Assembly: GCA_902826795.1 (NCBI GenBank)
Contig: CADEGD010000025.1
Coordinates: 5,313-57,955, forward strand
Direction of reading: 5' to 3'
DNA: 52,643 nt
Source: an uncultured Acidobacteriota bacterium
GTDB lineage: Bacteria > Acidobacteriota > Blastocatellia > Pyrinomonadales > Pyrinomonadaceae
In this document: in pieces, positions 1 to 9,051 of the stretch
How the letters are laid out: each line of letters starts with the position of its first letter
Position numbering within the stretch: the stretch's first letter is position 1
The notes under the pieces: model-generated
Database searches by the model: none
What the model saw: only the letters and a program-made list of their open reading frames with translations
Told to the model about the DNA's origin: nothing
Translations under genes and position numbers: made by a program

Positions 1-161
1 TTGATGCCTGTAATGTCGCCGTTGCCGTCCGGGGGCGGAAGCCATACCTCGGCCACCGACATTACGTGTGCTTCGCATGACTCGGGAAGGCCGGCACGCA
101 CGAGATCATCCAGGGCCGCTTCAGAACAGCTAGATCCGTCATAAGCAATTAGAATTTTCAT
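1..161 (-). CDS. Universal stress protein UspA family (partial, N-terminus only)
   Basis: Partial gene running off the left edge; only the first 53 codons are present. The translation starts [20 protein letters not shown], the first beta strand and ATP-loop region of the UspA fold, in which a small cytoplasmic nucleotide-binding protein accumulates under starvation, oxidative or anaerobic stress. The ATG at 161 is chosen because an AGAGGA ribosome-binding site precedes it at the usual distance. The second UspA gene at 7117 begins with a similar MKILVPTEGSEFSKAA. The gene is divergent from the sigma-54 regulator at 380, so the two share an upstream region of about 220 bases. The family call is secure; the specific role is not known. 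Confidence 0.85.
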   Translation of the reverse strand, partial: MKILIAYDGSSCSEAALDDLVRAGLPESCEAHVMSVAEVWLPPPDGNGDITGI

Positions 162-280
162 ACGTCCTCTGAGCCTCAAAAATCGCGGACACGTTCAGGG
201 AGCGCAATACCTATGCCGGGAGTTAAGTCGAATAGTCCTAACAAGATGCACGAACCGTAGGTGCGTTCAGTTTCGTGAGA

Positions 281-332
281 CGCGAAAAAATCCACACTTC
301 CGGCGAGTAAAATTTACCAGACGGCGTATAAT
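281..332 (+). promoter_or_regulatory. Weak CRP-like palindrome and -10 box ahead of the sigma-54 regulator
   Basis: CGCGA-N6-CCACA (281-296) resembles a degenerate member of the GTGA-N6-TCAC family seen at 6.9-12.0 kb. A TATAAT hexamer lies at 327-332. No convincing -35 box is visible, so the site may depend on an activator or be chance. The rest of the 162-379 gap shows nothing else recognisable. Confidence 0.3.
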
Positions 333-379
333 TACAACATTAGCCGGTTTCGACGCTAAACCCTTAGTTTAAAGAGCAA

Positions 380-1786
380 ATGCCTCTGTCCGAGAAGATC
401 CTTATCGTCGACGATGAGCGCTTTATTCGTATGGCGTTGGGGGAAGCTTTGCGTTCGTGGGGATATGAAACATTTGAAGCGGAAAATGTAGCGGAAGCGA
501 AAAAGGCTTTTGATGACCTCGAGCCAGCCATCGCGCTTCTCGACATCGATCTGCCGGATGGCTCCGGTCTTGATGTGCTCAGCGACATCAAAGAGAAACG
601 ACCGAACACGATCGCGGTGATGATAACCGCGAATGTCGATGTTCCGAATGTGATCACCGCCCTTAGAAGCGGTGCTCACGACTTTATCGGCAAGCCGGTG
701 AAGATGGAGGAATTGCGGGTAACCCTAAGAAACGCGCTGGAAACGAAGGAACTCAGACGCGAGGTTAAGCAAGCTAGAATAGAACGATCCCGCGGTTTCA
801 GTTTCTCGGAGATAATCGGCGAATCCGCCGCCCTGAAAAAGTCAATTGATCTTGCACAAAGAGTCGCTGTTTCCGATATTCCCACGATCCTTCTGCACGG
901 CGAGACGGGAACGGGTAAAGACCTCTTTGCTAAGGCCATCCACTACGCCTCCGAGCGGGCGAATGCCCCGTATCTCGCAATAAACTGTGCTGCCTTGCCA
1001 GCGACGCTGATCGAGTCCGAACTTTTTGGATATGAGAAGGGCGCATTTACCGATGCGAAGCAGAGAAAGGAAGGTCTATTCGAGCAGGCGCAGGGCGGGA
1101 CGATCTTCCTGGACGAGATCGGGGAAATGGAGCTCGCCCTTCAAGCCAAACTTCTTCGTGTGCTGGAGGAAGGGGTTTTCCGGCGGGTCGGCGGATTAAG
1201 GGATATCCCTCTGCACGCGACGATCGTCGCGGCCTCGAACAAGGATCTCAAGAAGGCGAGCGAGGAGGGCGGCTTCCGGCTTGATCTGTATTTCAGACTT
1301 TCCGTAATCCAGATCGACATACCGCCGCTTCGCGAACGCGGCGACGATGTATTGCTCCTCGCCCAGCATTACATCGAGAGGGCAAATCAGAAACGACGCG
1401 GTGTTAAACTGCGCGGCCTTTCGCCCGAGGTCGCGAGGATGTTCAGGGGCTATCGTTGGGCCGGGAACGTGCGCGAGCTCCGGAACGTTATCGAGCGAGC
1501 CTCGATCCTCGAGGACGGCGAGATGGTTACGACCGCTCACTTGCCTGCCGACCTGACCGTCGGGGGGCTGAAAACGACCGACGGAAATTCGGTTGCGTTC
1601 GCGTTGCCGCCTGACGGCATTCCACTCGAAACGGTAGAAGTCGAGCTCGCAAAACAGGCGATGGTAAGAACCGGCGGGAACCTGACCAAGGCGGCAAAGC
1701 TTCTGGATATTTCGCGCGACCAGCTTCGATATAAATTGAAGAAGTCGGGTGATTATGAGTCAACGGCGGCCGAGGAATCGGCGTAA
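380..1786 (+). CDS. Sigma-54-dependent response regulator (NtrC family)
   Basis: A 468-residue cytoplasmic activator of sigma-54 RNA polymerase. Domains in order: receiver (about 5-120; acidic pair D11/D12, phospho-acceptor D55, T83, K105), AAA+ ATPase (about 145-375; Walker A GETGTGKD at about 174, Walker B GGTIFLDE) and a Fis-type helix-turn-helix at the C-terminus ([20 protein letters not shown]). The sigma-54 contact loop is at 221-226 and reads GAFTDA, a known variant of GAFTGA. The following kinase gene starts six bases after the stop codon, so the two form an operon and probably a phosphorelay pair. ATG at 380 has only a weak AAAGAG ribosome-binding site. No sigma-54 promoter (TGGCAC-N5-TTGC) was spotted nearby, so the targets may lie elsewhere. 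Confidence 0.95.
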   Translation: MPLSEKILIVDDERFIRMALGEALRSWGYETFEAENVAEAKKAFDDLEPAIALLDIDLPDGSGLDVLSDIKEKRPNTIAVMITANVDVPNVITALRSGAHDFIGKPVKMEELRVTLRNALETKELRREVKQARIERSRGFSFSEIIGESAALKKSIDLAQRVAVSDIPTILLHGETGTGKDLFAKAIHYASERANAPYLAINCAALPATLIESELFGYEKGAFTDAKQRKEGLFEQAQGGTIFLDEIGEMELALQAKLLRVLEEGVFRRVGGLRDIPLHATIVAASNKDLKKASEEGGFRLDLYFRLSVIQIDIPPLRERGDDVLLLAQHYIERANQKRRGVKLRGLSPEVARMFRGYRWAGNVRELRNVIERASILEDGEMVTTAHLPADLTVGGLKTTDGNSVAFALPPDGIPLETVEVELAKQAMVRTGGNLTKAAKLLDISRDQLRYKLKKSGDYESTAAEESA

Positions 1787-1792
1787 ATAGAA

Positions 1793-3727
1793 ATGGAGAA
1801 CCGCGACACAGCCAGAAAGATCGACGAGGATAACGCGTCGACGGACCGAGATCTGCTAAAGGAACTGGCCGATCTGAAATTCGTATTGGATGAATCGGCG
1901 ATCGTCGCGACGACCGATCAGCTCGGTCGGATCACTTACGTCAACAACAAATTCTGCGAGATCTCGAAATACACGCGGGAAGAACTGGTTGGGCAAGACC
2001 ACCGAATAATAAATTCCGGCTATCATCCGAAAGAATTTATTCGAAATATCTGGACCACGATCGCAAACGGAAAGGTCTGGCGCGGCGAACTGCGCAACAA
2101 GGCGAAGGACGGTTCGATCTATTGGGTTGACACCACGATCGTTCCGTTTGTCGCCGAAAACGGCAAGCCTTTTCAATACACAGCGATCCGCTACGAGATC
2201 ACCGAACGCAAGCTCGCTGAGGAGCGTATCCGGCAACAGGCGGAACTTCTTAACAAGACCCAGGATGCCGTTATCGTTTGCGATCTTAATTTCCGAATCA
2301 TTTATTGGAACAAAGGAGCAGAGACCATCTACGGTTGGGAAACGGCTGAGGTAATGGGCACCGATATTGCCCAACTCTTATTTCCGGACGGCCGGAAGGA
2401 GCTCGACGAGATTCGTTCGAAGTTCGACGAGACCGGGACTTGGAGTAGCGAGGCCGTTCGACTCACGAGGGACAAAAGAACGATTGACGTGAAGGCCCGC
2501 TGGACCCTCGTTCGGGGCGAACACGGCGAGCCGGATTATATCCTCGTCGTCCACACCGACATTTCGGATCAAAAACGGGCGGAAAAGCATCTGCTTCGCG
2601 CCCAGCGCATGGAGTCGATCGGAACGCTAGCTGGCGGGATCGCCCACGACTTGAACAACATCTTGTCGCCCATCCTGATGGCGGTGGAGATGATGCAGCT
2701 CGAAGACGAGGAGGGCAAGTTCGCCCGGTGGACGGCAATGGTCCGTGAGAATACCGGGCGAGGATCGGACTTGGTAAAACAGGTTCTCACGTTTGCGCGC
2801 GGAATGGACGGGGAGCGCGTTTCCGTTCAGGTCAGGCACATCGTTAAGGATCTGGTCAAGGTTCTTAGTGAAACGCTGCCCAAGAACATTCATGTGAAGT
2901 TCAATATAGAGCCGGACCTCTGGCCGATCTCCGCCGATCCGACCCAGATACATCAAGTCTTAATGAACGTATGCATAAATGCTCGTGATGCTATGCCGAA
3001 CGGTGGAACGATCAGGATCGAGGCGAAGAACTTTGAGATCGATGCTCACTATGCCCGGTTGAATCCGGACGCAGAGCCCGGAAACTACATTTTGATAACG
3101 ATCGGCGACACCGGTATTGGAATGAATTCGGACGTGTTGGCTCGAATCTTTGATCCGTTTTATACAACGAAGGAAGTCGGAAAGGGGACCGGTCTGGGAC
3201 TGTCGACAACGCACAGCATCGTAAAAAGCCACGGCGGTTTTATCAGTGTATACAGCGAGCCGCGTAAAGGAACCCAGTTCTCGATCTATCTTCCTTCGAT
3301 CGAGACGAGGTCCGAGGTAGATCGCCGCGACGGCTTATCCAAGTATTCGCAGGGACATGGCGAACTCGTACTCGTTGTTGACGACGAAGACAATATTCGG
3401 GAGATCACGAAAGCAACTCTGGAGAAATTTGGTTACCGAGTGTTAACTGCAACCGACGGCGCAGATGCGCTTGGGATCTATGCTCAACACAAGGATGATA
3501 TTGATATCGTCCTCACCGACATGGCGATGCCATTACTGGACGGAGCGGGCATGATCCGAGCGATGCGGCGAGTCAATCCGGGAATGAAAATAGTGGCGAT
3601 GAGCGGCATCCTAAACGCCGAGCAAACCGCCGAGCTTGAAAGTCTCAATGTGACGTCCCACCTGATCAAACCGTTTACGGCTGAAAGACTCCTTACAGTT
3701 CTCGCCGCTACTCTTGCGGAATCATGA
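1793..3727 (+). CDS. PAS/PAS hybrid histidine kinase with C-terminal receiver
   Basis: A 644-residue kinase without membrane segments, so a cytoplasmic sensor. Domains in order: PAS-PAC 1 (about 25-145, ending ITERK), PAS-PAC 2 (about 148-270), HisKA dimerisation domain with phospho-histidine H285 (GGIAHDLNNIL), HATPase with N-box NVCINARDAM, G1 box GDTGIGM and G2 box GTGLGLST, then a receiver (about 525-640) with acceptor D576 (LTDMAMP) and K in the LIKPF motif. The architecture matches CckA-like or NtrB-like hybrid kinases. It sits six bases behind the NtrC-type regulator. The internal receiver means phosphate could be stored or passed through a histidine phosphotransferase, none of which is encoded here. 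The signal is unknown; PAS domains often bind haem, flavin or small ligands. Confidence 0.93.
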   Translation: MENRDTARKIDEDNASTDRDLLKELADLKFVLDESAIVATTDQLGRITYVNNKFCEISKYTREELVGQDHRIINSGYHPKEFIRNIWTTIANGKVWRGELRNKAKDGSIYWVDTTIVPFVAENGKPFQYTAIRYEITERKLAEERIRQQAELLNKTQDAVIVCDLNFRIIYWNKGAETIYGWETAEVMGTDIAQLLFPDGRKELDEIRSKFDETGTWSSEAVRLTRDKRTIDVKARWTLVRGEHGEPDYILVVHTDISDQKRAEKHLLRAQRMESIGTLAGGIAHDLNNILSPILMAVEMMQLEDEEGKFARWTAMVRENTGRGSDLVKQVLTFARGMDGERVSVQVRHIVKDLVKVLSETLPKNIHVKFNIEPDLWPISADPTQIHQVLMNVCINARDAMPNGGTIRIEAKNFEIDAHYARLNPDAEPGNYILITIGDTGIGMNSDVLARIFDPFYTTKEVGKGTGLGLSTTHSIVKSHGGFISVYSEPRKGTQFSIYLPSIETRSEVDRRDGLSKYSQGHGELVLVVDDEDNIREITKATLEKFGYRVLTATDGADALGIYAQHKDDIDIVLTDMAMPLLDGAGMIRAMRRVNPGMKIVAMSGILNAEQTAELESLNVTSHLIKPFTAERLLTVLAATLAES

Positions 3728-3731
3728 CGCC

Positions 3732-3768
3732 AACCGCGAGTTTTTCCACGGTTCTTGCGGTTTTCTTT
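3732..3768 (+). terminator. Rho-independent terminator after the kinase
   Basis: AACCGCGAG (3732-3740) pairs with CTTGCGGTT (3754-3762) with one G-T wobble, followed by a T-rich run (TTTTCTTT). It lies just behind the kinase stop codon and separates the two-component operon from the ligase gene. Confidence 0.6.
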
Positions 3769-3894
3769 CGTCACTCTGCGAATCCTTAGGTTATTTCGTT
3801 CCGATAAATACTGGCCCAGTCGATAAGTGAGTCCGGGCACATATTTTGCACTCCGCGTTTACAGGTCGCGATCGACCCTTGGAAGGAGCAGCGG

Positions 3895-5811
3895 ATGGGC
3901 GATAAGCAGGTTTCGATGAAATCGGACGACGCGCGGATGCGGCAATTTACAAAAGCCGTTCTGAACGATCTTGAAGCGCTCGAGAAGATGCTTGCGGACG
4001 GGCAGGTCGAGGAAGGCGTCCTGAGAATCGGAGCCGAACAGGAAATGTTCCTCGTCGATTCGGCGATGCGGCCGTCGCCGGTGGTGACCGAGGTGCTGGA
4101 GAAGGCGGGCGACGAGCGGCTCACCACTGAAATAGGGCGTTTCAATATCGAGGCCAATCTGACTCCGCTGGAATTTTCGGGAGCGTGCCTCAGCAAACTG
4201 GAGCAGGAGCTAAACGAAGTCGTTTATACCGTTAGACACTCCGCACGCGAGGTTGGCTCGGACGCGGTTCTTTGCGGGATCTTGCCGACGATCCAAAAAT
4301 CGGATCTCGTGGAAAGCAACCTGACCCCCAACGCCCGCTATCTCGAACTGAACCGCGTCCTTACCGAACTTCATGGAAAGGAAAGGCTGATCCACATAAA
4401 AGGGCTGGACGAACTGCTGCTCCATCTCAAGGACACGTTCATCGAATTTTGCAACACCAGCTTCCAGGTCCATCTTCAAGTAGGCGCATCGGACTTCATC
4501 AAGTTTTACAACTGGGCTCAGGTCGTGGCTGCTCCCGTATTATCGGCCGCGGTCAACTCGCCGGTGCTGTTGAGTCATCGTCTGTGGCAGGAGACGCGAC
4601 TCGCCCTTTTTCAGCACGCGGTCGATGAGCGATCACCGACCCAGCACGAGCGGGGTCGGCCGGCCCGCGTAACATTCGGTAGAGGGTGGGTGAAGGATTC
4701 GATCCTGGATGTGTTTCGCGAGGACGTCGCCCGGTTCCGCATCATCTTTACGAGGGAGTTGGAAGAAGATTCGCTCGAAACTCTAAAAGAAGGGAGAATT
4801 CCAGGTCTCGATGCGTGGAGAATGCACAACGGCACGATCTGGCGGTGGAACCGAGCGTGTTACGGCGTCACGAACGGTGTTCCCGGTTTGCGGATCGAAG
4901 CCAGATTTCTCCCGGCGGGTCCCAGCGTCGTCGATGAGGTCGCGAACGCCGCTTTCTTTCTCGGGCTGATGATGGCCTTGCCTGATGAGTTCGCAGACGT
5001 CACCGACAAAATGGCGTTCGATGACGCTAAGACAAACTTCTTCAGCGCGGCGCGCTTCGGGTTACAGTCGCAGATCGTTTGGCTCGACGGTAACACCCGG
5101 CCGGCAAAAGAGTTGATCCTTGACGAGCTGCTTCCACGAGCGCGAAAGGGCCTGGCGAAGGTTGGCGTCGATGCGGAAAGCATCGAAACCTATCTCGGTA
5201 TATTGCAGGAACGTGTCACATTCGAGAGGACTGGCTCGAAATGGATGCTTGAATCGCTCGCCGGTATGGACAAGGCGGCCAAGCGTAACGTCCGGATGCG
5301 AAGTCTTACGGCCGCCATGAAAATAAATCAGGAGGCCGGCGAACCGGTCCATCGATGGCCCCTTGCCGAGATCCCAAGGACGTCGGATTGGATCGACAAC
5401 TACAAGACGGTTGAGCAGTTTATGGCCACCGATCTCTTCACCGTCCGCGCCGAGGACCTGATCGACCTGGCGGCCAGCCTAATGCGATGGCGGCATGTTC
5501 GGCATGTCCCGGTTGAAGATAACGAGGGAAAGTTGATCGGCATTATCTCGCATCGCGATTTGCTCGAGCTCGTGGCCGTCGGCGAATCGAACGGAAAACG
5601 GGAGGTGACCGTTCGAGATGTGATGAAACGCGACCTGATCACCGTCAGGCCCGAGACGCCGACACTTGAAGCGCTGCGGCTGATGCGCGAGAAGAATATC
5701 GGCTGCCTGCCGGTGACGGAGGATGGGAGGCTCGTCGGTCTGATAACTGCGCACGACTTTTTGACCGTTTCGGCGAAGCTTCTCGAAGAACGACTGCGGG
5801 ACCTTAATTGA
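3895..5811 (+). CDS. GCS2-family glutamate-cysteine ligase-like protein fused to a CBS pair
   Basis: A 638-residue two-part protein. Residues about 20-480 are a carboxylate-amine/glutamate-cysteine ligase family 2 domain: the early GAEQEMFLVD is the GxExE-type start of this fold, and RIEARFLPAGPS fits its substrate pocket. Family members condense glutamate with cysteine or other amines, using ATP. Residues about 505-630 are two CBS repeats (MATDLFTVRAED..., VMKRDLITVRPET...), modules that bind adenine nucleotides and usually regulate an attached enzyme. The fusion suggests a ligase gated by energy charge (inference). ATG 3895 has an AAGGAG ribosome-binding site 9 bases upstream. The next gene starts 20 bases after the stop codon. 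The true product could be a thiol or another amide. Confidence 0.85.
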   Translation: MGDKQVSMKSDDARMRQFTKAVLNDLEALEKMLADGQVEEGVLRIGAEQEMFLVDSAMRPSPVVTEVLEKAGDERLTTEIGRFNIEANLTPLEFSGACLSKLEQELNEVVYTVRHSAREVGSDAVLCGILPTIQKSDLVESNLTPNARYLELNRVLTELHGKERLIHIKGLDELLLHLKDTFIEFCNTSFQVHLQVGASDFIKFYNWAQVVAAPVLSAAVNSPVLLSHRLWQETRLALFQHAVDERSPTQHERGRPARVTFGRGWVKDSILDVFREDVARFRIIFTRELEEDSLETLKEGRIPGLDAWRMHNGTIWRWNRACYGVTNGVPGLRIEARFLPAGPSVVDEVANAAFFLGLMMALPDEFADVTDKMAFDDAKTNFFSAARFGLQSQIVWLDGNTRPAKELILDELLPRARKGLAKVGVDAESIETYLGILQERVTFERTGSKWMLESLAGMDKAAKRNVRMRSLTAAMKINQEAGEPVHRWPLAEIPRTSDWIDNYKTVEQFMATDLFTVRAEDLIDLAASLMRWRHVRHVPVEDNEGKLIGIISHRDLLELVAVGESNGKREVTVRDVMKRDLITVRPETPTLEALRLMREKNIGCLPVTEDGRLVGLITAHDFLTVSAKLLEERLRDLN

Positions 5812-5831
5812 AATGCGGAGGTTTAAGAATA

Positions 5832-6158
5832 ATGATAGCGAAAAGAAAACATGACTGGAGCAGCTTTTTGAAGTTCTATGCGGAACAAAACAATGGTCGT
5901 GCGACGCGCCTGGGAGTTTTCGAGGCTGGCCCAGAATGCGTTAATGACTACTGGCTGGAAGACGGTCTGCCGCTTGAGGGGATCGATATCGATGCCCGCA
6001 GCGAGATGCCGGAGATCGAGATCGTTCTCAAAGATTTTCAGCACGTGGTGAGGAATGTTCGGAACCTGAAGGCGCATTTCAGTCCCGACGGGAGCGAGGA
6101 CGGACTTGATGTTACCGATGCGGAAGGTAACACGACGATTCTGCGTTTTGAGCCGTAA
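5832..6158 (+). CDS. DUF5335-like small protein
   Basis: A 108-residue soluble protein that I place in the DUF5335 group from its layout: an aromatic HDWSSFLKFYAEQNNG opening (tryptophan, then an FFK/FLK helix), a central WLEDGLPLEGIDID strand and a C-terminal beta-rich part. A second copy of the family is at 9517, with WTDFFKTLSKRRF and EGLPLNGI in the same positions. Function is unknown. The ATG at 5832 is preferred over the TTG at 5808 because GGAGG at 5817-5821 is correctly spaced. It lies 20 bases behind the ligase-CBS gene, so probably in its operon. Related genes often lie near stress proteins (general impression, not checked). Confidence 0.7.
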   Translation: MIAKRKHDWSSFLKFYAEQNNGRATRLGVFEAGPECVNDYWLEDGLPLEGIDIDARSEMPEIEIVLKDFQHVVRNVRNLKAHFSPDGSEDGLDVTDAEGNTTILRFEP

Positions 6159-6185
6159 TGGCCGGTCCTTAGACGACAAAATGCG

Positions 6186-6672
6186 ATGAAAGCTCATTTT
6201 ATCCTCTACGTGGCAGACCAACGGCGAAGCAGAGATTTTTATGCGGCGGTGCTTGATGAGGTTCACGCTCGGCGACGGATGCATTCTCGGGCTCATGCCG
6301 GAGGAGGGGATTGTTCGCCTTTTGGAGTCCAGCATTCCTGCTCCATCATCGGCCGATGGCATTCCTAGATGCGAACTGTATTTGATCGTCCGAGATCCAG
6401 CATCGTTTCATGCCAGGGCAATCGCGGCGGGGGGACGGGAATTGAGTCCCTTAAATCGGCGAGATTGGGGGCCTCTTGTCGCGTACAGTATGGATCCGGA
6501 TGGTCACATTCTGGCGTTTGCGTCCGCTCCTGATAGCAGCTCCTCGGACAATCTTTCCTCGCTCTCGCCGGCGGCGAGATTGAGAACGTACAGCATTTCG
6601 GAAAGCGGTACTCGTGCGATCCGAGCGGCTTGCTCGACGGTGACCGATCCTAAGATCGACCGTTGCGGATGA
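6186..6672 (+). pseudogene. VOC/glyoxalase family protein, broken by internal deletion and frameshift
   Basis: The first reading frame gives MKAHFILYVADQRRSRDFYA and the second, one frame over, continues FTLGDGCILGLMPEEGI to SMDPDGHILAFA. Both halves are typical of a vicinal-oxygen-chelate (glyoxalase/bleomycin-resistance) protein of about 120 residues, a cytoplasmic metal enzyme or binding protein. Around 6250-6256 roughly a dozen codons normally found between these blocks are missing and the frame changes. The second frame has lost its natural stop codon and runs to 6672 through the opposing DUF1858 gene. An intact product is not possible without frameshifting, so I call it a pseudogene; a sequence error cannot explain the missing codons. 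Confidence 0.75.
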
Positions 6673-6782
6673 GGTTGCTGGAGAAGTCCGATTTCCGGCG
6701 CGAGCCAAGCGAGAGTCTCAAGCATTTTCTCTTCGTTGATCATCAGTACCCTTTCGAGTTCCGTCTCACCGGTGATTTTCAT
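6504..6782 (-). CDS. DUF1858-type small helical protein
   Basis: A 92-residue soluble protein, MKITGETELERVLMINEEKM onward, with the pattern of the DUF1858 helical domain: a short leader, a helix with LAPEIGLLQQP, then ILGSVTVEQAARIARVPLSE resembling the SVATLEQAARIGGV segment of that family. In other bacteria such domains occur next to or fused with hemerythrin, DUF2249 or hybrid-cluster proteins, suggesting a redox or NO-related role (family knowledge; the job here is inferred). ATG 6782 is chosen because GGAGAG stands 7 bases upstream. The 3' end overlaps the broken VOC gene on the other strand. It is divergent from the UspA gene at 7117. Confidence 0.65.
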   Translation of the reverse strand: MKITGETELERVLMINEEKMLETLAWLAPEIGLLQQPHPQRSILGSVTVEQAARIARVPLSEMLYVLNLAAGESEERLSEELLSGADANARM

Positions 6783-7116
6783 TGTGGTTCTCTCCGCGAT
6801 AATGGTGAGCAACTCAAATGCCAATCGCCGATCTCGATTTGCCGCTGGCCGACATCGGTCTGATCGACGTTTCACCGAATAGAAGTTTTGATCGCAACGG
6901 CGAGAACCGCGAGATTCCTCACACCGGCACGGAGTTTTTCGCATTATTTGTAAGATCCTTCAGTTCGCTTTCCTCAAAAGTTTTTCATAGTCGGTGCAAA
7001 GAGCCTGTGAAAACGCGAAACGAGAGAAAACTGGCATAGGAATCTGACACGGTATGAGGCTTGCAAATCTCCAAAGAAACCGAATTCGATCTTGGATTCG
7101 AAAAGGAGAAAATGCG
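6783..7116. promoter_or_regulatory. Divergent control region between DUF1858 and UspA genes, with a CRP-like palindrome
   Basis: A 334-base gap without a gene. CGCGA-GATTCC-TCACA at 6908-6923 matches the CRP-type pattern found repeatedly downstream. It lies about 190 bases ahead of the UspA start and 125 bases ahead of the DUF1858 start, so it could serve either. AAAGGAG at about 7101 is the UspA ribosome-binding site. Confidence 0.45.
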
Positions 7117-7581
7117 ATGAAAATATTAGTGCCAACCGAGGGTTCGGAGTTTAGCAAAGCGGCGATCACGAAATGCTGCGAGATGTTCGATGAGTCGGAG
7201 AACACCGAGATAAGGATCATGTCCGCGGCGGAGCCTGCATACGCGCCTACTGAGCCGTTCGCCGTGTCGGCCGAGTATCTGCGCGACCTTGATGCGGACT
7301 CATTGAAAAAAGCGAACGACGCCGTCGCCCAGGCTGAGGCCGAGATACGCAAGGGGTTCCCCGAACTCGCCGTGGGGCTGACGACGAGAGTCGTGAAGGG
7401 TTCGCCGAAGCAGGCGATCGTCGAGGAGGCGGAGAGCTGGGGGGCCGATCTCATAATCATGGGTTCCCACGGTTACGGGTTCTGGCAAAGGGCGCTGCTC
7501 GGTTCGGTCTCAAATTCTGTCGTGCACCACGCGCCATGCTCTGTCCTGGTTGTGCGGCCATCCAAAAATGGAAGTTCGTAA
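7117..7581 (+). CDS. Universal stress protein UspA family
   Basis: A 154-residue single-domain UspA protein. The N-terminal MKILVPTEGSEFSKAA is the first strand and nucleotide loop. The C-terminal GSHGYGFWQRALLGSVSNSV fits the ATP-binding G-2x-G-9x-G-(S/T) motif, and CSVLVV is the last strand. Such proteins are cytoplasmic dimers induced by stress, hypoxia or starvation. The ATG at 7117 is preferred over an upstream in-frame ATG at 7054 because AAAGGAG lies 8 bases before it and family homology begins there. It heads a run with the DUF6868 membrane protein and the FAD oxidoreductase, suggesting a respiratory stress operon. Confidence 0.92.
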   Translation: MKILVPTEGSEFSKAAITKCCEMFDESENTEIRIMSAAEPAYAPTEPFAVSAEYLRDLDADSLKKANDAVAQAEAEIRKGFPELAVGLTTRVVKGSPKQAIVEEAESWGADLIIMGSHGYGFWQRALLGSVSNSVVHHAPCSVLVVRPSKNGSS

Positions 7582-7606
7582 TCAGCAAAGTGCGAGTGTT
7601 AAGAAA

Positions 7607-7855
7607 ATGAATCTTGAAACACTACAGACCTTTTTTGGTTACTGCACGCTGATCGGCTACGGAGTCCTGCTGCTTTGGACCGTTGTCTTCCGCTTTGCGC
7701 ACGATTGGCATTTCGGTATGGCAAAGGGATGGTTCAAGACCGCGACTGTTGAAGCGTACGACATGGTCAATTTTGCGGGGATTGCAGCCTTCAAGCTCGC
7801 CATCGTCCTTTTCTTTCTTATCCCGTTCATTTCGATATGGCTGATCGCTAAGTAG
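7607..7855 (+). CDS. Small two-helix membrane protein (DUF6868-like)
   Basis: An 82-residue inner-membrane protein with a hydrophobic helix near residues 8-30 (YCTLIGYGVLLLWTVVFRF) and a second near 58-80 (AIVLFFLIPFISIWLIAK). They are separated by an aromatic loop with HDWHFGMAKGWF. The pattern matches the DUF6868 group of small bacterial membrane proteins; no function is established. It begins 25 bases after the UspA stop and is followed by the FAD oxidoreductase 65 bases later, so it probably shares their transcript. The ribosome-binding site is weak (TTAAGAA), consistent with coupling to the upstream gene. Confidence 0.65.
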   Translation: MNLETLQTFFGYCTLIGYGVLLLWTVVFRFAHDWHFGMAKGWFKTATVEAYDMVNFAGIAAFKLAIVLFFLIPFISIWLIAK

Positions 7856-7920
7856 CGCCGCCGGGCCGCCGGACTCAGCGTTCGCTCGTGCGTTTAGACG
7901 CTGTGAAGAGAAGGAGAGTT

Positions 7921-9051
7921 ATGGCAAGAATTCTGATACTGGGTGGCGGATTTGCCGGACTGGTTGTGGCAGAAAAATTGGCCGCAGCGCTCGATGATTC
8001 TCACCAGATCACCCTGGTCGCGCCAAACAAGAATTTCACCTTTTATCCGGCGCTAGTGCAACTCGCTTTCGGTAAATGCGAGTCGGACGACATCATTTTC
8101 GATCTGTCAGCGAGACTCCGGGAACTGGGCGTTCGATTTGTACAAGGCGAGATGATTCGCATCCACCATGGAAGGCGAAAAGTGGATGTGGCCGGCGAAG
8201 ACCTCGACGGAGAGATCGGATATGACTATCTGGTCATTGCCACGGGGCGGAGACTGGCGACCGAAAAGACGCCCGGCTTTTTCGAAAACGCGCAGCATCT
8301 GCTTGGCGTAAAGGCAGCGCTGAGGTTTGGCGAGTTGGTTCGCAACTTTCGAGAAGGAAAGATAATTGTCGGAATGTGCCCGGATGCCCGCCTGCCCGTT
8401 CCGGTATGCGAGACGGCGTTTGCCCTCGCCAAACAGTTCGAAAGCCAGATGCGCGACAACAGGATTCGGGTTTCGGTCATCTTTCCCGAATCGGTCGAGG
8501 ACGCGTTCGGGGGTGCGAATCTTCACAAGGAACTCGAAGCAGCTTTCGAGCGTCACAATATCAGTGTTCACTACGACGTCCCTATCCGCGAGATCTCATT
8601 CAACGAAGTCATTTCGGCAAACAAGCACCGAATCAAATGCGACCTGTTGATGTTGGTGCCGCCATTTCAAGGCAACGCCGCGCTAAGCCGGATGGCGATC
8701 ACGGACGACCACAACTTCATCATCGTTGACGATTTGATGCGTGTCGAAGGCCTCAAGAATGCTTACGCGGCCGGCGACATCGTATCATTCAACGGACCGA
8801 AGCTGGCGCATATGGCGGTCCGGCAGGCGGAGGTTGCGGCCGCAAATATCGTTTCTGAAATCAACGGTATGGAACCGGCAAAGTTCTATTACCATGAGAT
8901 CGCCACCATCATCGACGCTGCTGGCCCCGACTCGCTTTATCTCCACTACGGCATCTGGGACGACTCGCTGTACCGCCTGAAGACAGGCAGGTTCTGGGGC
9001 TGGGCAAAGGAAGCACACGACGCTGTTTGGCGGAGAAGGCACGGGCAATAA
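7921..9051 (+). CDS. FAD/NAD(P)-dependent oxidoreductase, sulfide:quinone reductase-like
   Basis: A 376-residue flavoprotein of the type-II NADH dehydrogenase / sulfide:quinone reductase superfamily. The FAD dinucleotide motif ILILGGGFAGLVVAEKL is at residues 4-20, the middle ATG-type motif is YLVIATGRRL, and the second FAD motif NAYAAGDIVSF binds the flavin. Cysteines C153 and C163 (MCPDARLPVPVC) lie near the position of a redox cysteine in sulfide:quinone reductases, but the classic third cysteine was not seen, so the substrate is uncertain. A membrane-associated quinone-reducing role is likely. ATG 7921 has AAGGAG 8 bases upstream. It follows UspA and DUF6868 and could help discharge electrons under low oxygen (inference). 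Confidence 0.85.
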   Translation: MARILILGGGFAGLVVAEKLAAALDDSHQITLVAPNKNFTFYPALVQLAFGKCESDDIIFDLSARLRELGVRFVQGEMIRIHHGRRKVDVAGEDLDGEIGYDYLVIATGRRLATEKTPGFFENAQHLLGVKAALRFGELVRNFREGKIIVGMCPDARLPVPVCETAFALAKQFESQMRDNRIRVSVIFPESVEDAFGGANLHKELEAAFERHNISVHYDVPIREISFNEVISANKHRIKCDLLMLVPPFQGNAALSRMAITDDHNFIIVDDLMRVEGLKNAYAAGDIVSFNGPKLAHMAVRQAEVAAANIVSEINGMEPAKFYYHEIATIIDAAGPDSLYLHYGIWDDSLYRLKTGRFWGWAKEAHDAVWRRRHGQ

